Below, one piece after another: positions 29,166 to 40,613 of a DNA stretch of 64,000 bases (the stretch's first letter is position 1; every line of letters starts with the position of its first letter). The position numbers were made by a program, and so were the translations under genes. The stretch comes from Ferrimonas balearica DSM 9799 (GTDB taxonomy: Bacteria; Pseudomonadota; Gammaproteobacteria; Enterobacterales; Shewanellaceae): NCBI RefSeq assembly GCF_000148645.1, contig NC_014541.1:2813139-2877138 (forward strand), in the 5' to 3' direction. The notes under the pieces are model-generated. The model saw nothing but the letters and a program-made list of their open reading frames with translations, did no database searches and had not been told where the DNA came from.

Positions 29166-30392
29166 ATGAATCGTGCTGTAAAGATCCTGCTTGCAGGTGT
29201 CTGCATCAACCTTGTCATGGGCGTACTGTACGCCTGGAGTATCTTTTCCAAAGCGCTGCAAACCGAGCTGGGCTGGTCCAGCGTTGACGCCGGTATGCCC
29301 TACTCCGTGGCCGTGCTGGTGTTCGCCTCCAGCCTGCTGGTCTCCGGCGTACTGCAAGACCGCATGGGTCCGCGCCGCATGGTTATCCTGGGCTGCTCCA
29401 TGGTAGCGGCTGGCCTGCTGCTCTCCTCCTTCGCCACCACCCCGCTGATGCTGGTTCTGACCTTCGGCGTACTGGTGGGTGCGGGCATCGGCTTCGGTTA
29501 CGCCTGTCTGAGCCCGTCCGCCATGAAGTGGTTCCACCCTTCCAAGAAGGGTCTGGTCAACGGCCTGATCGCTGGTGGTTTCGGTATGGCTCCGCTGTAC
29601 CTGGCCCCACTGACCACCCACCTGATCGGTGAGTACGGCATCAACAACGCTTTCCTGTTCCTCGGTGGTGCAGCCCTGCTGATCGCGGTACCGCTGGCGT
29701 TCACCATCGTAAACCCGCCGGCAGGCTACACCCCGGCAGCGCCCGCCAACCTGGCCGGCAAAGCCAAGTCCGCCGCCAACGCCGACATGAGCTGGCGCCA
29801 GATGCTGAAAACCCCTCAGTTCTACATGCTGTGGGTGATGTTCTGCTTCGCCTCCTCCGCCGGCCTGATGCTGATCGGCAACATCACCAGCATCGCTGCC
29901 CTGCAGGGCAACGTGGCCAACGCCGCTTTCCTGGTGGTGGTTCTGGCGGTGTTCAACACCCTGGGCCGCATCGTAATGGGCATCCTGTCTGACAAGATGG
30001 GCCGCACCCAGACCCTGCTGCTGGTGTTCCTGATCCAGGGCGGCAATATGCTGCTGTTCCCCAACCTGACCACCGAGTGGGGCTTTGTCCTGGGCGCCGC
30101 CCTGGCCGGTATCGGTTACGGCGCACTGCTGTCCGTGTTCCCGTCCATCACCGCGGACTACTACGGCCTGAAGAACTACGGCTCCAACTTCGGCGTGCTG
30201 TACACCGCCTGGGGCGTGTCCGGCTTTATCGGTCCGGTGATCGCCGGCTTCGTGGCTGGCGCTTACGGCTCCTACGCCATCGCTTACACCGTATCCGCCG
30301 TGATGCTGGCCGTTGCCGCCGTTCTGGCCGTGGTCATCAAACCGGTAAACAACCCGGTGGAAGAGAACGACGCGGTTCCGGCTGCGGCCTGA
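29166..30392 (+). CDS. MFS transporter, oxalate/formate antiporter (OFA) family
   Basis: A 408-aa carrier with 12 predicted membrane helices. The opening ([26 protein letters not shown]) and the motif after TM2 ([14 protein letters not shown]) place it in the OFA family. Family members carry oxalate/formate, pyruvate or other small monocarboxylates; the substrate here is not readable. I chose the ATG at 29166, with GTGAG 7 nt upstream, over a TTG ten codons earlier. An upstream CRP-type box suggests catabolite or anaerobic control. It may export a fermentation acid, since no focA lies beside pflB. Confidence 0.85.
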   Translation: MNRAVKILLAGVCINLVMGVLYAWSIFSKALQTELGWSSVDAGMPYSVAVLVFASSLLVSGVLQDRMGPRRMVILGCSMVAAGLLLSSFATTPLMLVLTFGVLVGAGIGFGYACLSPSAMKWFHPSKKGLVNGLIAGGFGMAPLYLAPLTTHLIGEYGINNAFLFLGGAALLIAVPLAFTIVNPPAGYTPAAPANLAGKAKSAANADMSWRQMLKTPQFYMLWVMFCFASSAGLMLIGNITSIAALQGNVANAAFLVVVLAVFNTLGRIVMGILSDKMGRTQTLLLVFLIQGGNMLLFPNLTTEWGFVLGAALAGIGYGALLSVFPSITADYYGLKNYGSNFGVLYTAWGVSGFIGPVIAGFVAGAYGSYAIAYTVSAVMLAVAAVLAVVIKPVNNPVEENDAVPAAA

Positions 30393-30402
30393 TTCTCCGT
30401 TC

Positions 30403-30432
30403 AAAAAAGGCCCGCCATTGGCGGGCTTTTTT
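30403..30432 (+). terminator. terminator of the OFA carrier gene
   Basis: A GCCCGCC/GGCGGGC stem flanked by A6 and T6 runs. Confidence 0.88.
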
Positions 30433-30499
30433 GTGCCTTGGAGCCGGACAATGGCCGTGGTATCGTCATCCGCACTCAAGCCAACAGGAAAAGACATCT

Positions 30500-30796
30500 A
30501 TGTGGTACATGATCTGCTCCACCGACGTGGAAAACAGCCTGGAAAAACGCCTGGGCGCCCGTCCCGCCCACCTGGCCCGCCTGCAACAGCTGCAGGATGA
30601 AGGCCGTCTGATGACTGCCGGCCCGTTCCCGGCCGTGGACAGCGAAGACCCGGGTGCAGCTGGCTTTACCGGTTCTCTGGTGGTGGCGCAGTTTGATTCT
30701 CTCGAAGACGCCGAAGCCTGGGCCGCGGCCGACCCGTACATCGACGCAGGCGTCTACAAAAAGTCCGTGATCAAGCCGTTCAAGAAAGTGTTCTGA
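30500..30796 (+). CDS. yciI: YciI family protein
   Basis: A 98-aa protein, the same length as E. coli YciI. It has a ferredoxin-like fold related to muconolactone isomerase. The conserved residues seen in the family are visible: the His of [11 protein letters not shown] and the Asp/Tyr of [12 protein letters not shown]. The physiological substrate is unknown. AGGAAAAG precedes the ATG. Its stop overlaps the xthA start (TGATG), so the two are translationally coupled. Confidence 0.93.
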   Translation: MWYMICSTDVENSLEKRLGARPAHLARLQQLQDEGRLMTAGPFPAVDSEDPGAAGFTGSLVVAQFDSLEDAEAWAAADPYIDAGVYKKSVIKPFKKVF

Positions 30797-31602
30797 TGAA
30801 GTTCGTCTCCTTCAACATCAACGGATTGCGCGCACGTCTGCATCAGCTGCAGGCGCTGATCGACAAGCACCAGCCGGACGTGATCGGCCTGCAGGAAACC
30901 AAGGTGGATGACCCGCAATTCCCGCTCGAAGCGGTGGAAGCGATGGGTTACCACGTGGCGTTCCATGGCCAGAAAGGCCACTACGGCGTGGCGATGCTGA
31001 CCAAGCAGGTGCCACTGGCGGTGCAAAAAGGCTTTGCCACGGATGAAGAAGACGCCCAGCGTCGGATGATCATGGTGACCGTGGCAGACGCCAACGGCCA
31101 ACCGGTGCACGTGCTGAACGGCTACTTCCCCCAGGGCGAGAACCGCGACCACGAAACCAAGTTCCCGGCCAAGCGTCGCTTCTATGCGGACCTGATGAGC
31201 CACCTGAACACCCACCGTCAGGCAGACGAGCAGGTGGTGGTGATGGGCGACATCAACATCAGCCCCACCGATCTGGATATCGGCATCGGCGAGCCCAATG
31301 CCAAACGCTGGCTGAAGACCGGCAAGTGCTCCTTCCTGCCGGAAGAGCGCGAATGGCTGGCCACCTTGCTGAACTGGGGACTGACCGACAGCTTCCGTCA
31401 CCTGAATCCGGAAGAGGCGCAAACCTACAGCTGGTTTGATTACCGCTCCCGCGGGTTCGACGACAACCGGGGTCTGCGTATCGACGTGATCCTCACCTCC
31501 GCTCCGCTCACCGCGCGGCTGGACAGTGCTGGGGTCGACTACGAGCTGCGTGGCATCGAGAAGCCCTCAGACCACGCGCCGATCTGGACAACCATCCGCT
31601 GA
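30796..31602 (+). CDS. xthA: exodeoxyribonuclease III
   Basis: The major AP endonuclease and 3'-5' exonuclease of base excision repair, 268 aa as in E. coli. The Mg2+ and catalytic signatures are clear: [49 protein letters not shown] and the terminal [12 protein letters not shown]. Translation is probably coupled to yciI through the 1-nt overlap. Confidence 0.97.
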   Translation: MKFVSFNINGLRARLHQLQALIDKHQPDVIGLQETKVDDPQFPLEAVEAMGYHVAFHGQKGHYGVAMLTKQVPLAVQKGFATDEEDAQRRMIMVTVADANGQPVHVLNGYFPQGENRDHETKFPAKRRFYADLMSHLNTHRQADEQVVVMGDINISPTDLDIGIGEPNAKRWLKTGKCSFLPEEREWLATLLNWGLTDSFRHLNPEEAQTYSWFDYRSRGFDDNRGLRIDVILTSAPLTARLDSAGVDYELRGIEKPSDHAPIWTTIR

Positions 31603-31607
31603 TCGAT

Positions 31608-31637
31608 AAGGGCTGCCTCGGCAGCCCTTGTTACTTT
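31608..31637 (+). terminator. xthA terminator
   Basis: A 9-bp AAGGGCTGC/GCAGCCCTT stem followed by a broken T-tract. Confidence 0.75.
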
Positions 31638-32016
31638 CTTACGCCCTATCCCGCCATTCTGTAATTCAGCAACGTCTGTAATGGGCCGTTGCCCGGTCAT
31701 CAGTGTCACTTGCGAGTGATGTGCGCTCAATAAAGCCCCCACTGAAACAACATTTCCCTCGCAGCGGTCACTAACTCACAGCAGATCACGACACGCATTA
31801 ACATCGAAACAGACGATTCTGTAAGTTTCAGATCAGCAATCGTTTTGTCCCGAAGTTGTCTGTGCGCACGATCATATTTTGCTTTCTTGTCGCTGGAAGG
31901 ATGTAGGCGCTACTGATATCAATATCAACCGTCTGGTACGGCTCTGTGGAGTCTGTAACCGGGTTTTCGAGCTTTTTGAGCCCTTTTTATCCATTGAGCA
32001 AAGGAAAAAGATAATT
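31638..32016 (+). other. long leader upstream of the winged-helix gene
   Basis: This 379-bp stretch has a TCACT/AGTGA inverted repeat at 31706-31719, an AT-rich segment near 31870-31885 and a small U-rich hairpin near 31967-31988. I cannot assign a promoter or regulator, and no credible ORF is seen before the start at 32017. Confidence 0.4.
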
Positions 32017-32346
32017 ATGAGTCACGCTCAATTGACCAAGATCATGCAGTGTGTGGAGATTTTCCGGGAAGTGTACAGCGAGATCCCACCCCAGACTTGC
32101 CTGATGTTTATGCAGGTGTGTCAGGAAGAGGGCTGTTCAATCAAGGAGCTGCAGGAGCGCTTCGAGATGTCCCAGGCCAGTGCCAGCCGCAACGCCCGCC
32201 TGCTGTCTGACCGCGTCCATTCTGGCCGTAACGGCCTGGGCCTGGTGGAACTGCGTGTGGATGAACAGGACTACCGCATCAAGCGTGCCTACCTGACTGA
32301 GCGCGGCCGCGAAATCCGCGACCGTCTGGAAACCCTGATGCATTAA
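32017..32346 (+). CDS. small MarR-like winged-helix regulator
   Basis: A 109-aa protein formed almost entirely of a winged helix-turn-helix. The recognition region is SIKELQERFEMSQASASRNARLLSDR, followed by a wing with a VELRVDEQDYRIKRAYLTERG strand, as in MarR proteins that monitor replicative status of promoters. It lacks the long dimerisation helices of full-length MarR, so it may be a truncated or specialised type. AAAGGAAAAAG provides the SD. The gene is isolated, with a long leader, and its targets are unknown. Confidence 0.75.
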   Translation: MSHAQLTKIMQCVEIFREVYSEIPPQTCLMFMQVCQEEGCSIKELQERFEMSQASASRNARLLSDRVHSGRNGLGLVELRVDEQDYRIKRAYLTERGREIRDRLETLMH

Positions 32347-32362
32347 GCAGCAAGGGAAACAC

Positions 32363-32394
32363 AAAAAAAGCAGGCCATTGGCCTGCTTTTTTTT
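32363..32394. terminator. bidirectional terminator between the regulator and panF
   Basis: A GCAGGCC/GGCCTGC stem with A7 and T8 flanks serves both converging genes. Confidence 0.9.
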
Positions 32395-32409
32395 ATGTCC
32401 GTTTGATAC

Positions 32410-33825
32410 TCAGTTGGTCCGGCGCAGGCTGAACAACACAAACACCACGCCGCTGATGGCCAGCGACGGCACAATGGCGTGCAGACCCAGAGGTTTAATG
32501 GCGGCGAAGGTCCAGAACAGGAACAGGGCCAGACCACTCAGCATCGACGCGATGGCGCCGGTCGCGGTGGCTCTGGGCCAGAACAGGCCCAACACCAGCG
32601 GCCACAGGAACACCACCTGCAGCGCCCCCAGTGAAGCCAGATTCAGCCACACAATCATATCCGGCGGGTCCAGCGCCAACACACCGCACAGCAGGGTGAG
32701 GCCAATGGTGCTGCCGTAGCTCAGCGCTTTCTGCGCCGACTCGGACAGGGGCCGCTGGCGCTGAACCAGATCCCGCACCAGCGTCGAGCCGGCCTGCAGC
32801 AGCATGGAATCCACCGAGGACATCACCGCCGCCATCGGTGCGGCCAGCAACAGGCCCGCCAGCATCGGCGGGAACAGAGTCACCATCAGGGTGGGCATCA
32901 CCTCATCGGGACTGGCCAGCTCCGGCAACATTGCGCGACCCAATACGCCACTCAGGTGTGGCAGCAGGATCACCACCGCCGAGACCGCGGTGCCCAACAC
33001 CATGGCGCGACGCAGTGCACTCATGTCTTTTACCGCCATGGTACGCAGTACGGTGTGGGGCAGCCCCAACGTGCCCAGGCAAACCAGCACCCAGAACGAC
33101 ATCAGGAAGGGCCAGGAGAGAAAGTCATCCGGGCCGTGGGGCCGAAGCAGCCCTGGGTCCTGCGCGGCCAGCTCGGTGGTCAGGGCCGTCATACCGCCCC
33201 CCTTCACCAACAAACCGATAAACAGCGCAATCATGCCGAAGATCATCACCAGGCCCTGAAGCGCATCGGTATAGCTGACCGCCCGGAAGCCGCCCCAAAG
33301 GGTGTAGAGCAGTACCGTGCCAACAAAGATCGCCAGGGCCACGGTGTAGTCCACGCCGGTCATCACCGACAACAAGCGGGCGCCACCGGTAAACTGGACC
33401 ACCACCATGCCGACAAAGGCCGCCAGCAGACTGACGCCCGCCAGCACCAGCAAAGGGCCATTGCGATAGCGCTGTTCCAGAACATCCAGAATGGTGACGG
33501 CACCGCTCTCTTTGGCCAAACGCCACAGCTTGGGTCCCAGCACGCCGAGGGTCAGCATCGCCACCGGCACCTGCACCATCGCCAGCAACACCCAACCCAG
33601 GCCAAATTTGTAGGCCGCACCGGGGCCACCAATAAAGGAGGACGCGCTGGTGTAAGTGGTCACCAATGCCAGCGCCAGCAGGGTGCCCCCCATAAACTGG
33701 CCACCGAGGAAGTAGCGCTGGGTAAAGCCGCCCTCGCCAGTTTGGCGGGCCGCTGCCACCCGGGCAATCACCAAGGTCACCACCAGGTAGAGCAGAATCG
33801 GGATCAACAGAGAGAGATCACCCAC
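32410..33825 (-). CDS. panF: sodium/pantothenate symporter
   Basis: A 471-aa sodium:solute symporter family carrier with about 13 membrane helices. It matches PanF closely in TYTSASSFIGGPGAAYKFGLGWVLLAM, MVVVQFTGGARLL, LYTLWGGFRAVSYTDALQGLVM and FWVLVCLGTLGLPHTVLR. It would import pantothenate, the coenzyme A precursor, with Na+. The start is GTG with GGGAGG 6 nt upstream. It overlaps yhdT by 8 nt, the same pair seen in E. coli. Confidence 0.9.
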   Translation of the reverse strand: MGDLSLLIPILLYLVVTLVIARVAAARQTGEGGFTQRYFLGGQFMGGTLLALALVTTYTSASSFIGGPGAAYKFGLGWVLLAMVQVPVAMLTLGVLGPKLWRLAKESGAVTILDVLEQRYRNGPLLVLAGVSLLAAFVGMVVVQFTGGARLLSVMTGVDYTVALAIFVGTVLLYTLWGGFRAVSYTDALQGLVMIFGMIALFIGLLVKGGGMTALTTELAAQDPGLLRPHGPDDFLSWPFLMSFWVLVCLGTLGLPHTVLRTMAVKDMSALRRAMVLGTAVSAVVILLPHLSGVLGRAMLPELASPDEVMPTLMVTLFPPMLAGLLLAAPMAAVMSSVDSMLLQAGSTLVRDLVQRQRPLSESAQKALSYGSTIGLTLLCGVLALDPPDMIVWLNLASLGALQVVFLWPLVLGLFWPRATATGAIASMLSGLALFLFWTFAAIKPLGLHAIVPSLAISGVVFVLFSLRRTN

Positions 33826-34027
33826 GGGTGCCTCCCATCCAGATAAACAGCAGTATCAACAATACGACTGGGGCAGCAACGCAAGAGAGCCAGAACCAGG
33901 CGGGCAATCCCAGCCACAGGCCAGCGTTGGCAAAAAACAGCGGCCCACAGAGCCACAAAACAAAGTACAGCAGGGTCAGCACCAGGGCTGCCGCCGCCAG
34001 CCGACCGGCCAGCTTGTTATCCATCAT
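33818..34027 (-). CDS. yhdT: YhdT family (DUF997) small membrane protein
   Basis: A 69-aa protein with two predicted membrane helices (LVLTLLYFVLWLCGP; WFWLSCVAAPVVLLILLFIWM) separated by a short loop. YhdT sits upstream of panF in many gammaproteobacteria and is probably an accessory subunit of the symporter, similar to other DUF997/DUF485 partners of sodium symporters. This role is inference. An ATG three bases downstream is an alternative start. Confidence 0.9.
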   Translation of the reverse strand: MMDNKLAGRLAAAALVLTLLYFVLWLCGPLFFANAGLWLGLPAWFWLSCVAAPVVLLILLFIWMGGTRG

Positions 34028-34113
34028 CGGAACGGTTCCATCGAGTAGCCAATGGGAAAGGGGGCGATCCTAAGCAATCCAGTGGCAATTGCCAAGATTT
34101 TGCCCCTGAGGGC

Positions 34114-34132
34114 CAAATGGTATTACCATTTG
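34114..34132. promoter_or_regulatory. perfect palindrome, PdhR/GntR-type operator 1
   Basis: CAAATGGTATTACCATTTG is a perfect 9+1+9 palindrome with a TGGT-N3-ACCA core, the form bound by FadR-subfamily GntR regulators such as PdhR. It lies about 90 bp from the divergent yhdT-panF start and 600 bp from pflB, so it could serve either. Confidence 0.6.
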
Positions 34133-34193
34133 TATGCTGAGCGGTGGATCGGGCTCCCGGCGGGGGTAAGGTCGTTCATTCCCTGTTCCAAAT

Positions 34194-34209
34194 GGCGATC
34201 CCGATCACT
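34194..34209. promoter_or_regulatory. CRP-like site 1 in the pflB region
   Basis: GGCGA-N6-TCACT matches 7 of 10 core positions of the CRP consensus. It shares the string GATCCCGATCAC with the stronger site near 28976. Confidence 0.4.
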
Positions 34210-34225
34210 GGCAACCCGCGATTTG

Positions 34226-34241
34226 CATGAGGCCCATCACA
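34226..34241. promoter_or_regulatory. CRP-like site 2 in the pflB region
   Basis: CATGA-N6-TCACA matches 8 of 10 core positions. It is 32 bp (three helical turns) from the first CRP-like site. Confidence 0.45.
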
Positions 34242-34327
34242 GTTTCCATGGAAATGCTGAGCTGCCTGCAATTTCACCACCGGTTGCAATACAGGTTTTA
34301 TACCCTGTGTTACGCTCTAGCCATGTT

Positions 34328-34344
34328 ATTTGGTATGACCAATT
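34328..34344. promoter_or_regulatory. PdhR/GntR-type operator 2
   Basis: ATTTGGTATGACCAATT has the same TGGT-N3-ACCA core as the palindrome about 213 bp upstream, with one mismatch in the arms. It resembles the PdhR consensus ATTGGT-N3-ACCAAT. Confidence 0.6.
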
Positions 34345-34735
34345 AAATGGCCTCTTGAACAGGCCTTTGGTAGCCAGGAAACAGCGTTCGATGCGAACGC
34401 GGCAAATTCAGTGCGAAGGATCACGCACCATACCGACAGCGGCGATATACTTCGCTATCGAATGCACTTTTGCGACGACGGACCTGGCTCCATGACCCAA
34501 AAGACCCATTTGTTCCACTCCCGGCTTTCCACCCTGGCCTCCCCGGCCCGGTTGATGCGTGCCGTTTTTGGGTCCCTCTCTCCTGTCGACGCACTCTCCC
34601 CTTTTCTTTCCTCGGTTTCTGCTGTGCAGAAGCCGTGCTTTGCCCTGGCCATCTCTGGCCCGGACATGACCCTTTCCGGCCGCGCCTTGCGGCCACAACC
34701 GAATTATTTCGGATCCTAACGTGAAGGTAACTGTC

Positions 34736-37018
<2,283 letters not shown>

Positions 37019-37043
37019 GCACCGGGCGTCTCACGCTAAACTA

Positions 37044-37075
37044 GGGGCCTGCCCGCATTCGCGGCGGGCCCTTTT
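37044..37075 (+). terminator. hairpin between pflB and pflA
   Basis: A GGGCC...GGCCC hairpin with a TTTTCTTT tail, 27 nt after pflB. It probably allows partial read-through, giving less activase than enzyme. Confidence 0.7.
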
Positions 37076-37097
37076 CTTTATTAAGTGGGAGAGGATT

Positions 37098-37838
37098 ATG
37101 GGCGTCATCGGACGCGTACATTCCTGGGAAACCTGCGGCACCGTTGATGGCCCGGGTATCCGCTTTATCGCCTTTTTGCAAGGCTGCCTGATGCGTTGCC
37201 AGTACTGCCACAACCGTGACACCTGGGACCTGGAAGGCGGCAAAGAGGTCACCGTGCCTCAGCTGATGGAGCAGCTGGTCAGCTACCGTCACTTTTTCGA
37301 AGCCAGCGGTGGTGGGGTAACCGCCAGCGGTGGCGAAGCGGTTCTGCAGATGGATTTCGTCAAGGAGTGGTTCACCGCCTGTAAAGCGGAGGGGATCCAC
37401 ACCTGCCTCGACACCAACGGCCTGATCCGCAAGTACACTCCGGTGGTCGACGAGATGCTCGACGTTACCGACCTGGTGATGCTGGACATCAAGCAGATGG
37501 ACGACAGCATCCACCAGAACCTGGTGGGCGTATCCAACAAGCGTCCGCTGGAGTTTGCCCAGCACCTGGCCAAGCGCGGCCAGAAAACCTGGATCCGCTA
37601 CGTTATCGTACCGGGCTTTACCGACGACGACGCCTCCGCCGAAAAACTGGCTGAGTTCCTGGCGCCGATGAAAAACGTCGAGAAGGTGGAGATGCTGCCC
37701 TATCACGAACTGGGCAAGCACAAGTGGGAAGCCCTGGGGGAAACCTACCCCCTCGACGGCGTAAAACCGCCGCCGAAAGAGACCATGGAGCGCCTTAAAG
37801 CAATCTTCGTGGCCCACGGTTTAAACGCCATGTACTGA
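37098..37838 (+). CDS. pflA: pyruvate formate-lyase 1 activating enzyme
   Basis: A radical SAM enzyme that abstracts hydrogen from the PflB glycine. It is 246 aa, the same as E. coli PflA. The [4Fe-4S] cysteines are Cys30, Cys34 and Cys37 in [14 protein letters not shown]. The SAM-binding GGE-type motif appears as ASGGEAVLQ, and the C-terminus has [20 protein letters not shown] precedes the ATG. Confidence 0.97.
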   Translation: MGVIGRVHSWETCGTVDGPGIRFIAFLQGCLMRCQYCHNRDTWDLEGGKEVTVPQLMEQLVSYRHFFEASGGGVTASGGEAVLQMDFVKEWFTACKAEGIHTCLDTNGLIRKYTPVVDEMLDVTDLVMLDIKQMDDSIHQNLVGVSNKRPLEFAQHLAKRGQKTWIRYVIVPGFTDDDASAEKLAEFLAPMKNVEKVEMLPYHELGKHKWEALGETYPLDGVKPPPKETMERLKAIFVAHGLNAMY

Positions 37839-37843
37839 TCAGG

Positions 37844-37871
37844 AAAGCCAGCCTCGCGCTGGCTTTTTTTT
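37844..37871 (+). terminator. pflA terminator
   Basis: An AAAGCCAGC/GCTGGCTTT hairpin with a T8 tail. Confidence 0.88.
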
Positions 37872-37965
37872 CGCCATCCAACCGGAAGTTTTTGCCCCGC
37901 CCTTTCCAGAGCCCCATTCACAGGCGACAATTATGTTATTCACATTGTCTCAACCTGGATGAGTT

Positions 37966-38598
37966 TTGAACCTGCTGCTCTGCCTCGCCTTTCTGCTGTT
38001 CTTCCTGTGGGCATTGAAAACCAGTGCACTGGCTCAACGCTGGCGTGACTGGCGCTACCTTAACCTCGCGGCACTCTGCACTCTGGCCTTGCTGGCGCTG
38101 TGGCGCATCCGCGCGGGCATCTATGAAGGACTGGATCTGCACTTTCTCGGCCTGACCGTGATGACCCTGATGTTTGGCTGGCGTTCGGCGCTGGTGCTGG
38201 CCTCGGTGGCGCAGGGGATTTTGCTGGTGGCGGGGGTGGATGTCTGGGGCAATGCCGCGGGACTGTTCTGGCTCGGCATCGCCCTGCCGGTACTGGCCAG
38301 TTTTGGCTGGCTGACCCTGTGCCACAACCTGATGCCCCGCAACCTCTGGATCTACGTGTTTGTCGGCGCCTTCTTCAATGGCCTGCTCACCTTTATCATC
38401 CGCACCACCGGATTGGGACTGTGGTACACCGGCCAGTATGACTGGCATCTGGTGGTCGACAATTACCTGATCCTGATCCCGCTGTTTGTGTTCCCCGAGG
38501 CGATGCTCAACGGCTTCTCCACCACCATGATGGTGGTCTACAAGCCCGACTGGCTGGCCACCTGGAATGAGCGGGAATACCTGACCGGCCCCAAATAG
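37966..38598 (+). CDS. CbiM-like membrane protein (ECF permease superfamily)
   Basis: A 210-aa protein with six or so membrane helices. The segment GLDLHFLGLTVMTLMFGWRSALVLASVAQG resembles CbiM/NikM substrate-binding subunits of cobalt/nickel ECF transporters. These normally use the N-terminal Met-x-His loop to bind metal; that N-terminus is not present here, and no CbiN, CbiQ or ATPase gene is adjacent. It could be a solo transporter or have lost metal transport. The start is TTG with GGATGAG upstream. It lies between pflA and yfbV. Confidence 0.65.
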   Translation: MNLLLCLAFLLFFLWALKTSALAQRWRDWRYLNLAALCTLALLALWRIRAGIYEGLDLHFLGLTVMTLMFGWRSALVLASVAQGILLVAGVDVWGNAAGLFWLGIALPVLASFGWLTLCHNLMPRNLWIYVFVGAFFNGLLTFIIRTTGLGLWYTGQYDWHLVVDNYLILIPLFVFPEAMLNGFSTTMMVVYKPDWLATWNEREYLTGPK

Positions 38599-38604
38599 CG
38601 CCCA

Positions 38605-38634
38605 TAAAAAACGCCGCCCATCATGGGGCGGCGT
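38605..38634 (-). terminator. yfbV terminator (possibly bidirectional)
   Basis: A CGCCGCCC/GGGCGGCG hairpin with an A6 run on the plus strand, so the T-run follows on the minus strand. Confidence 0.8.
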
Positions 38635-38654
38635 CGGGTCACGACACGGCGGCC

Positions 38655-39092
38655 TTAGAGTTCACGCCAAAAGGCGGTGTCGAGGCGTTCGTACGCTCGG
38701 TTTAACAGACTCGCCATGTGTCGATAGGTTGAATGTGGCGCAAACGGCGCAACATCGCAACCGGCGGCCAGCAATTTTTCACGTACCTCCGTACACCACT
38801 GGACCAATGGCAGGGGCAGCGGTTGCTCCGAACGCCATCCCAGCCAATACAACCCCTGCAGGGGCAGACTCAAAATCAGCGCCGCCTGTGCCAAAGCCAG
38901 GGGCAAAATCTCTGTGCCCAGCTGAGACAGCTGGAGCGTCAGACTGACACCCGCGACAACCGGCATCCAGGTGATCGCCATACGCGTCGCCCGGATCACC
39001 CGGTATTCGGGAAAATAGGCTGCCAATGCCCGGTTTAATGGCCAAATTTTCATGTAGCCACTGCCTTGGCGCAGTCGAGTCATCCACTTCAT
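38655..39092 (-). CDS. yfbV: YfbV/DUF412 inner-membrane protein
   Basis: A 145-aa protein with two central membrane helices (MAITWMPVVAGVSLTLQLS; LALAQAALILSLPLQGLYWLGW) and the family tail YRHMASLLNRAYERLD. YfbV sits next to ackA in E. coli and in Shewanella; in E. coli it has been linked to insulation of the Ter macrodomain region together with MatP. It is divergent from ackA, with 267 bp between them. Confidence 0.92.
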   Translation of the reverse strand: MKWMTRLRQGSGYMKIWPLNRALAAYFPEYRVIRATRMAITWMPVVAGVSLTLQLSQLGTEILPLALAQAALILSLPLQGLYWLGWRSEQPLPLPLVQWCTEVREKLLAAGCDVAPFAPHSTYRHMASLLNRAYERLDTAFWREL

Positions 39093-39112
39093 CGGCTTAA
39101 TACCAATTTGTT

Positions 39113-39128
39113 AGTGATACCAATCACA
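39113..39128. promoter_or_regulatory. CRP-type site between yfbV and ackA
   Basis: aGTGAtaccaaTCACa contains the complete GTGA-N6-TCAC core. It lies 21 bp from the yfbV start and about 230 bp before ackA. A TATACT -10-like hexamer is found further down near 39270. Confidence 0.55.
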
Positions 39129-39359
39129 GTTCAACCATCTCCCTGACGGTAGCACAATTCAACCGGCTGTGTAATTGGGTAAAATGGTCAGACCTAGCCG
39201 GAGAACTTGGCAAAGCGACAATCGCAACGGATCGTCAGTTCGTGACATGGCCCGCAAATAGGCCCCGGCTATACTGTAAACTTTGTCAGGATCCCTGGGG
39301 GACTGGGACTCATTGCGAGTGTTGGTCACCCATCATCTCATTGCTTAGGTGTTGATAAA

Positions 39360-40550
39360 ATGAGCAAACTTGTACTGGTTCTCAACTGTGGCAGTTCCTC
39401 TCTGAAATTCGCTGTCATCGATGCCCAAACCGGTGACGAGCATCTGTCCGGTCTGGCCGAGTGCTTTAACCTGGTAGACGCCCGCATCAAGTGGAAATTG
39501 GACGGTAACAAGGACCAAGCGGACCTGGGCGCCGGCGCTGCCCACCGCGAAGCCCTGGATTTCATGGTCAACACCATTCTGGCTAAGAAGCCGGAACTGG
39601 CTGAGCAGCTGGTTGCTGTGGGCCACCGCGTTGTACATGGCGGCGAGAAATACACCCGCTCCATGCTGATCACCGATGAAGTGGTACACGGCATCGAAGA
39701 GTGCGCCTCTCTGGCCCCGCTGCACAACCCGGCTGCCCTGATCGGCATTCGCGCAGCCCAAGCCTCTTTCACCGGCCTGCCGCAGGTTGCCGTATTCGAC
39801 ACCGCTTTCCACCAGTCCATGCCGGCTGAAGCGTACTCCTACGCCATCCCGCAGAAACTGTACCGTGAGCACGGCATCCGTCGCTACGGCATGCACGGCA
39901 CCAGCCACCTGTACGTTTCCCGCGAAGCCGCCAAGGTTCTGGGCCAGGAAGTCGAAGCCACCAACGTGATCACCTGCCACCTGGGCAACGGTGGTTCTGT
40001 CACCGCAGTACGCGGCGGCAAATCCGTTGATACCTCCATGGGTCTGACCCCGCTGGAAGGCATCGTAATGGGCACCCGTTCTGGTGACCTGGACCCGGCC
40101 ATCATCTTCCACCTGGTAGACAACCTGGGCTACACCCTGGAAGAAGTGAACAACATGCTGAACAAGCAGTCCGGTCTGCTGGGTCTGTCCGAAGTGACCA
40201 ACGACTGCCGCGGCATCGAAGAGGGTTACGCTGACGGCCAGAAAGGCTGCACCCTGGCTCTGGAAGTGTTCTGCTACCGTCTGGCCAAGTACGTGGCTTC
40301 CTACACCGTACCGCTGAAGCGCGTTGACGCCATCATCTTCACCGGCGGCATCGGCGAAAACTCCGACCTGATCCGTAAGAAGGTTCTGGAGCACCTGGCC
40401 ATCTTCGGTTACGAAGTTGACGACGAGAAGAACGCCGCTGCCCGCTTCGGCAACGAGGGCACCATCACCAAAGACGGCAGCCCGATTGCCATGGTGATTC
40501 CGACCAACGAAGAGTTTGTCATCGCCTCCGACGCGCTGGCCCTGATCTAA
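39360..40550 (+). CDS. ackA: acetate kinase
   Basis: AckA makes ATP and acetate from acetyl phosphate. The 396-aa protein has the ASKHA-fold signatures [13 protein letters not shown] near the N-terminus, GHRVVHGG near residue 85 and [12 protein letters not shown] near 145. [18 protein letters not shown] and FTGGIGENS follow. It is paired with pta for acetyl-CoA overflow and anaerobic ATP, matching the upstream pflB. Confidence 0.97.
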   Translation: MSKLVLVLNCGSSSLKFAVIDAQTGDEHLSGLAECFNLVDARIKWKLDGNKDQADLGAGAAHREALDFMVNTILAKKPELAEQLVAVGHRVVHGGEKYTRSMLITDEVVHGIEECASLAPLHNPAALIGIRAAQASFTGLPQVAVFDTAFHQSMPAEAYSYAIPQKLYREHGIRRYGMHGTSHLYVSREAAKVLGQEVEATNVITCHLGNGGSVTAVRGGKSVDTSMGLTPLEGIVMGTRSGDLDPAIIFHLVDNLGYTLEEVNNMLNKQSGLLGLSEVTNDCRGIEEGYADGQKGCTLALEVFCYRLAKYVASYTVPLKRVDAIIFTGGIGENSDLIRKKVLEHLAIFGYEVDDEKNAAARFGNEGTITKDGSPIAMVIPTNEEFVIASDALALI

Positions 40551-40613
40551 CACTCTCGAGTCCTCGGGCTCCGCAACCGCGGGGCCCGAATTCATTATTT
40601 CGCGAGGAAAGCT

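Larger units (their letters stand above)
34028..34735 (+). promoter_or_regulatory. long regulatory leader of pflB
   Basis: A 708-bp gap holds no convincing gene. It contains two TGGT-N3-ACCA palindromes, two CRP-like sites (annotated separately) and several hairpins close to pflB (GGCCGC/GCGGCC near 34678-34694; TTCTGC/GCAGAA near 34617-34631). E. coli pfl is also driven from several distant upstream promoters. A 102-codon frame at 34411-34719 shows no domain and an odd composition, and was not annotated. Confidence 0.6.

Noticed and set aside
29151-30497. 448-codon frame antisense to the OFA carrier gene
   Set aside because: Very rich in Gln, His and Gly with no known fold; opposite a clear 12-helix MFS gene.
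34411-34719. 102-codon frame in the pflB leader
   Set aside because: Odd composition (Ser/Leu/Pro/Arg), no SD, no domain, and located where regulatory sites and hairpins lie. Kept as non-coding.
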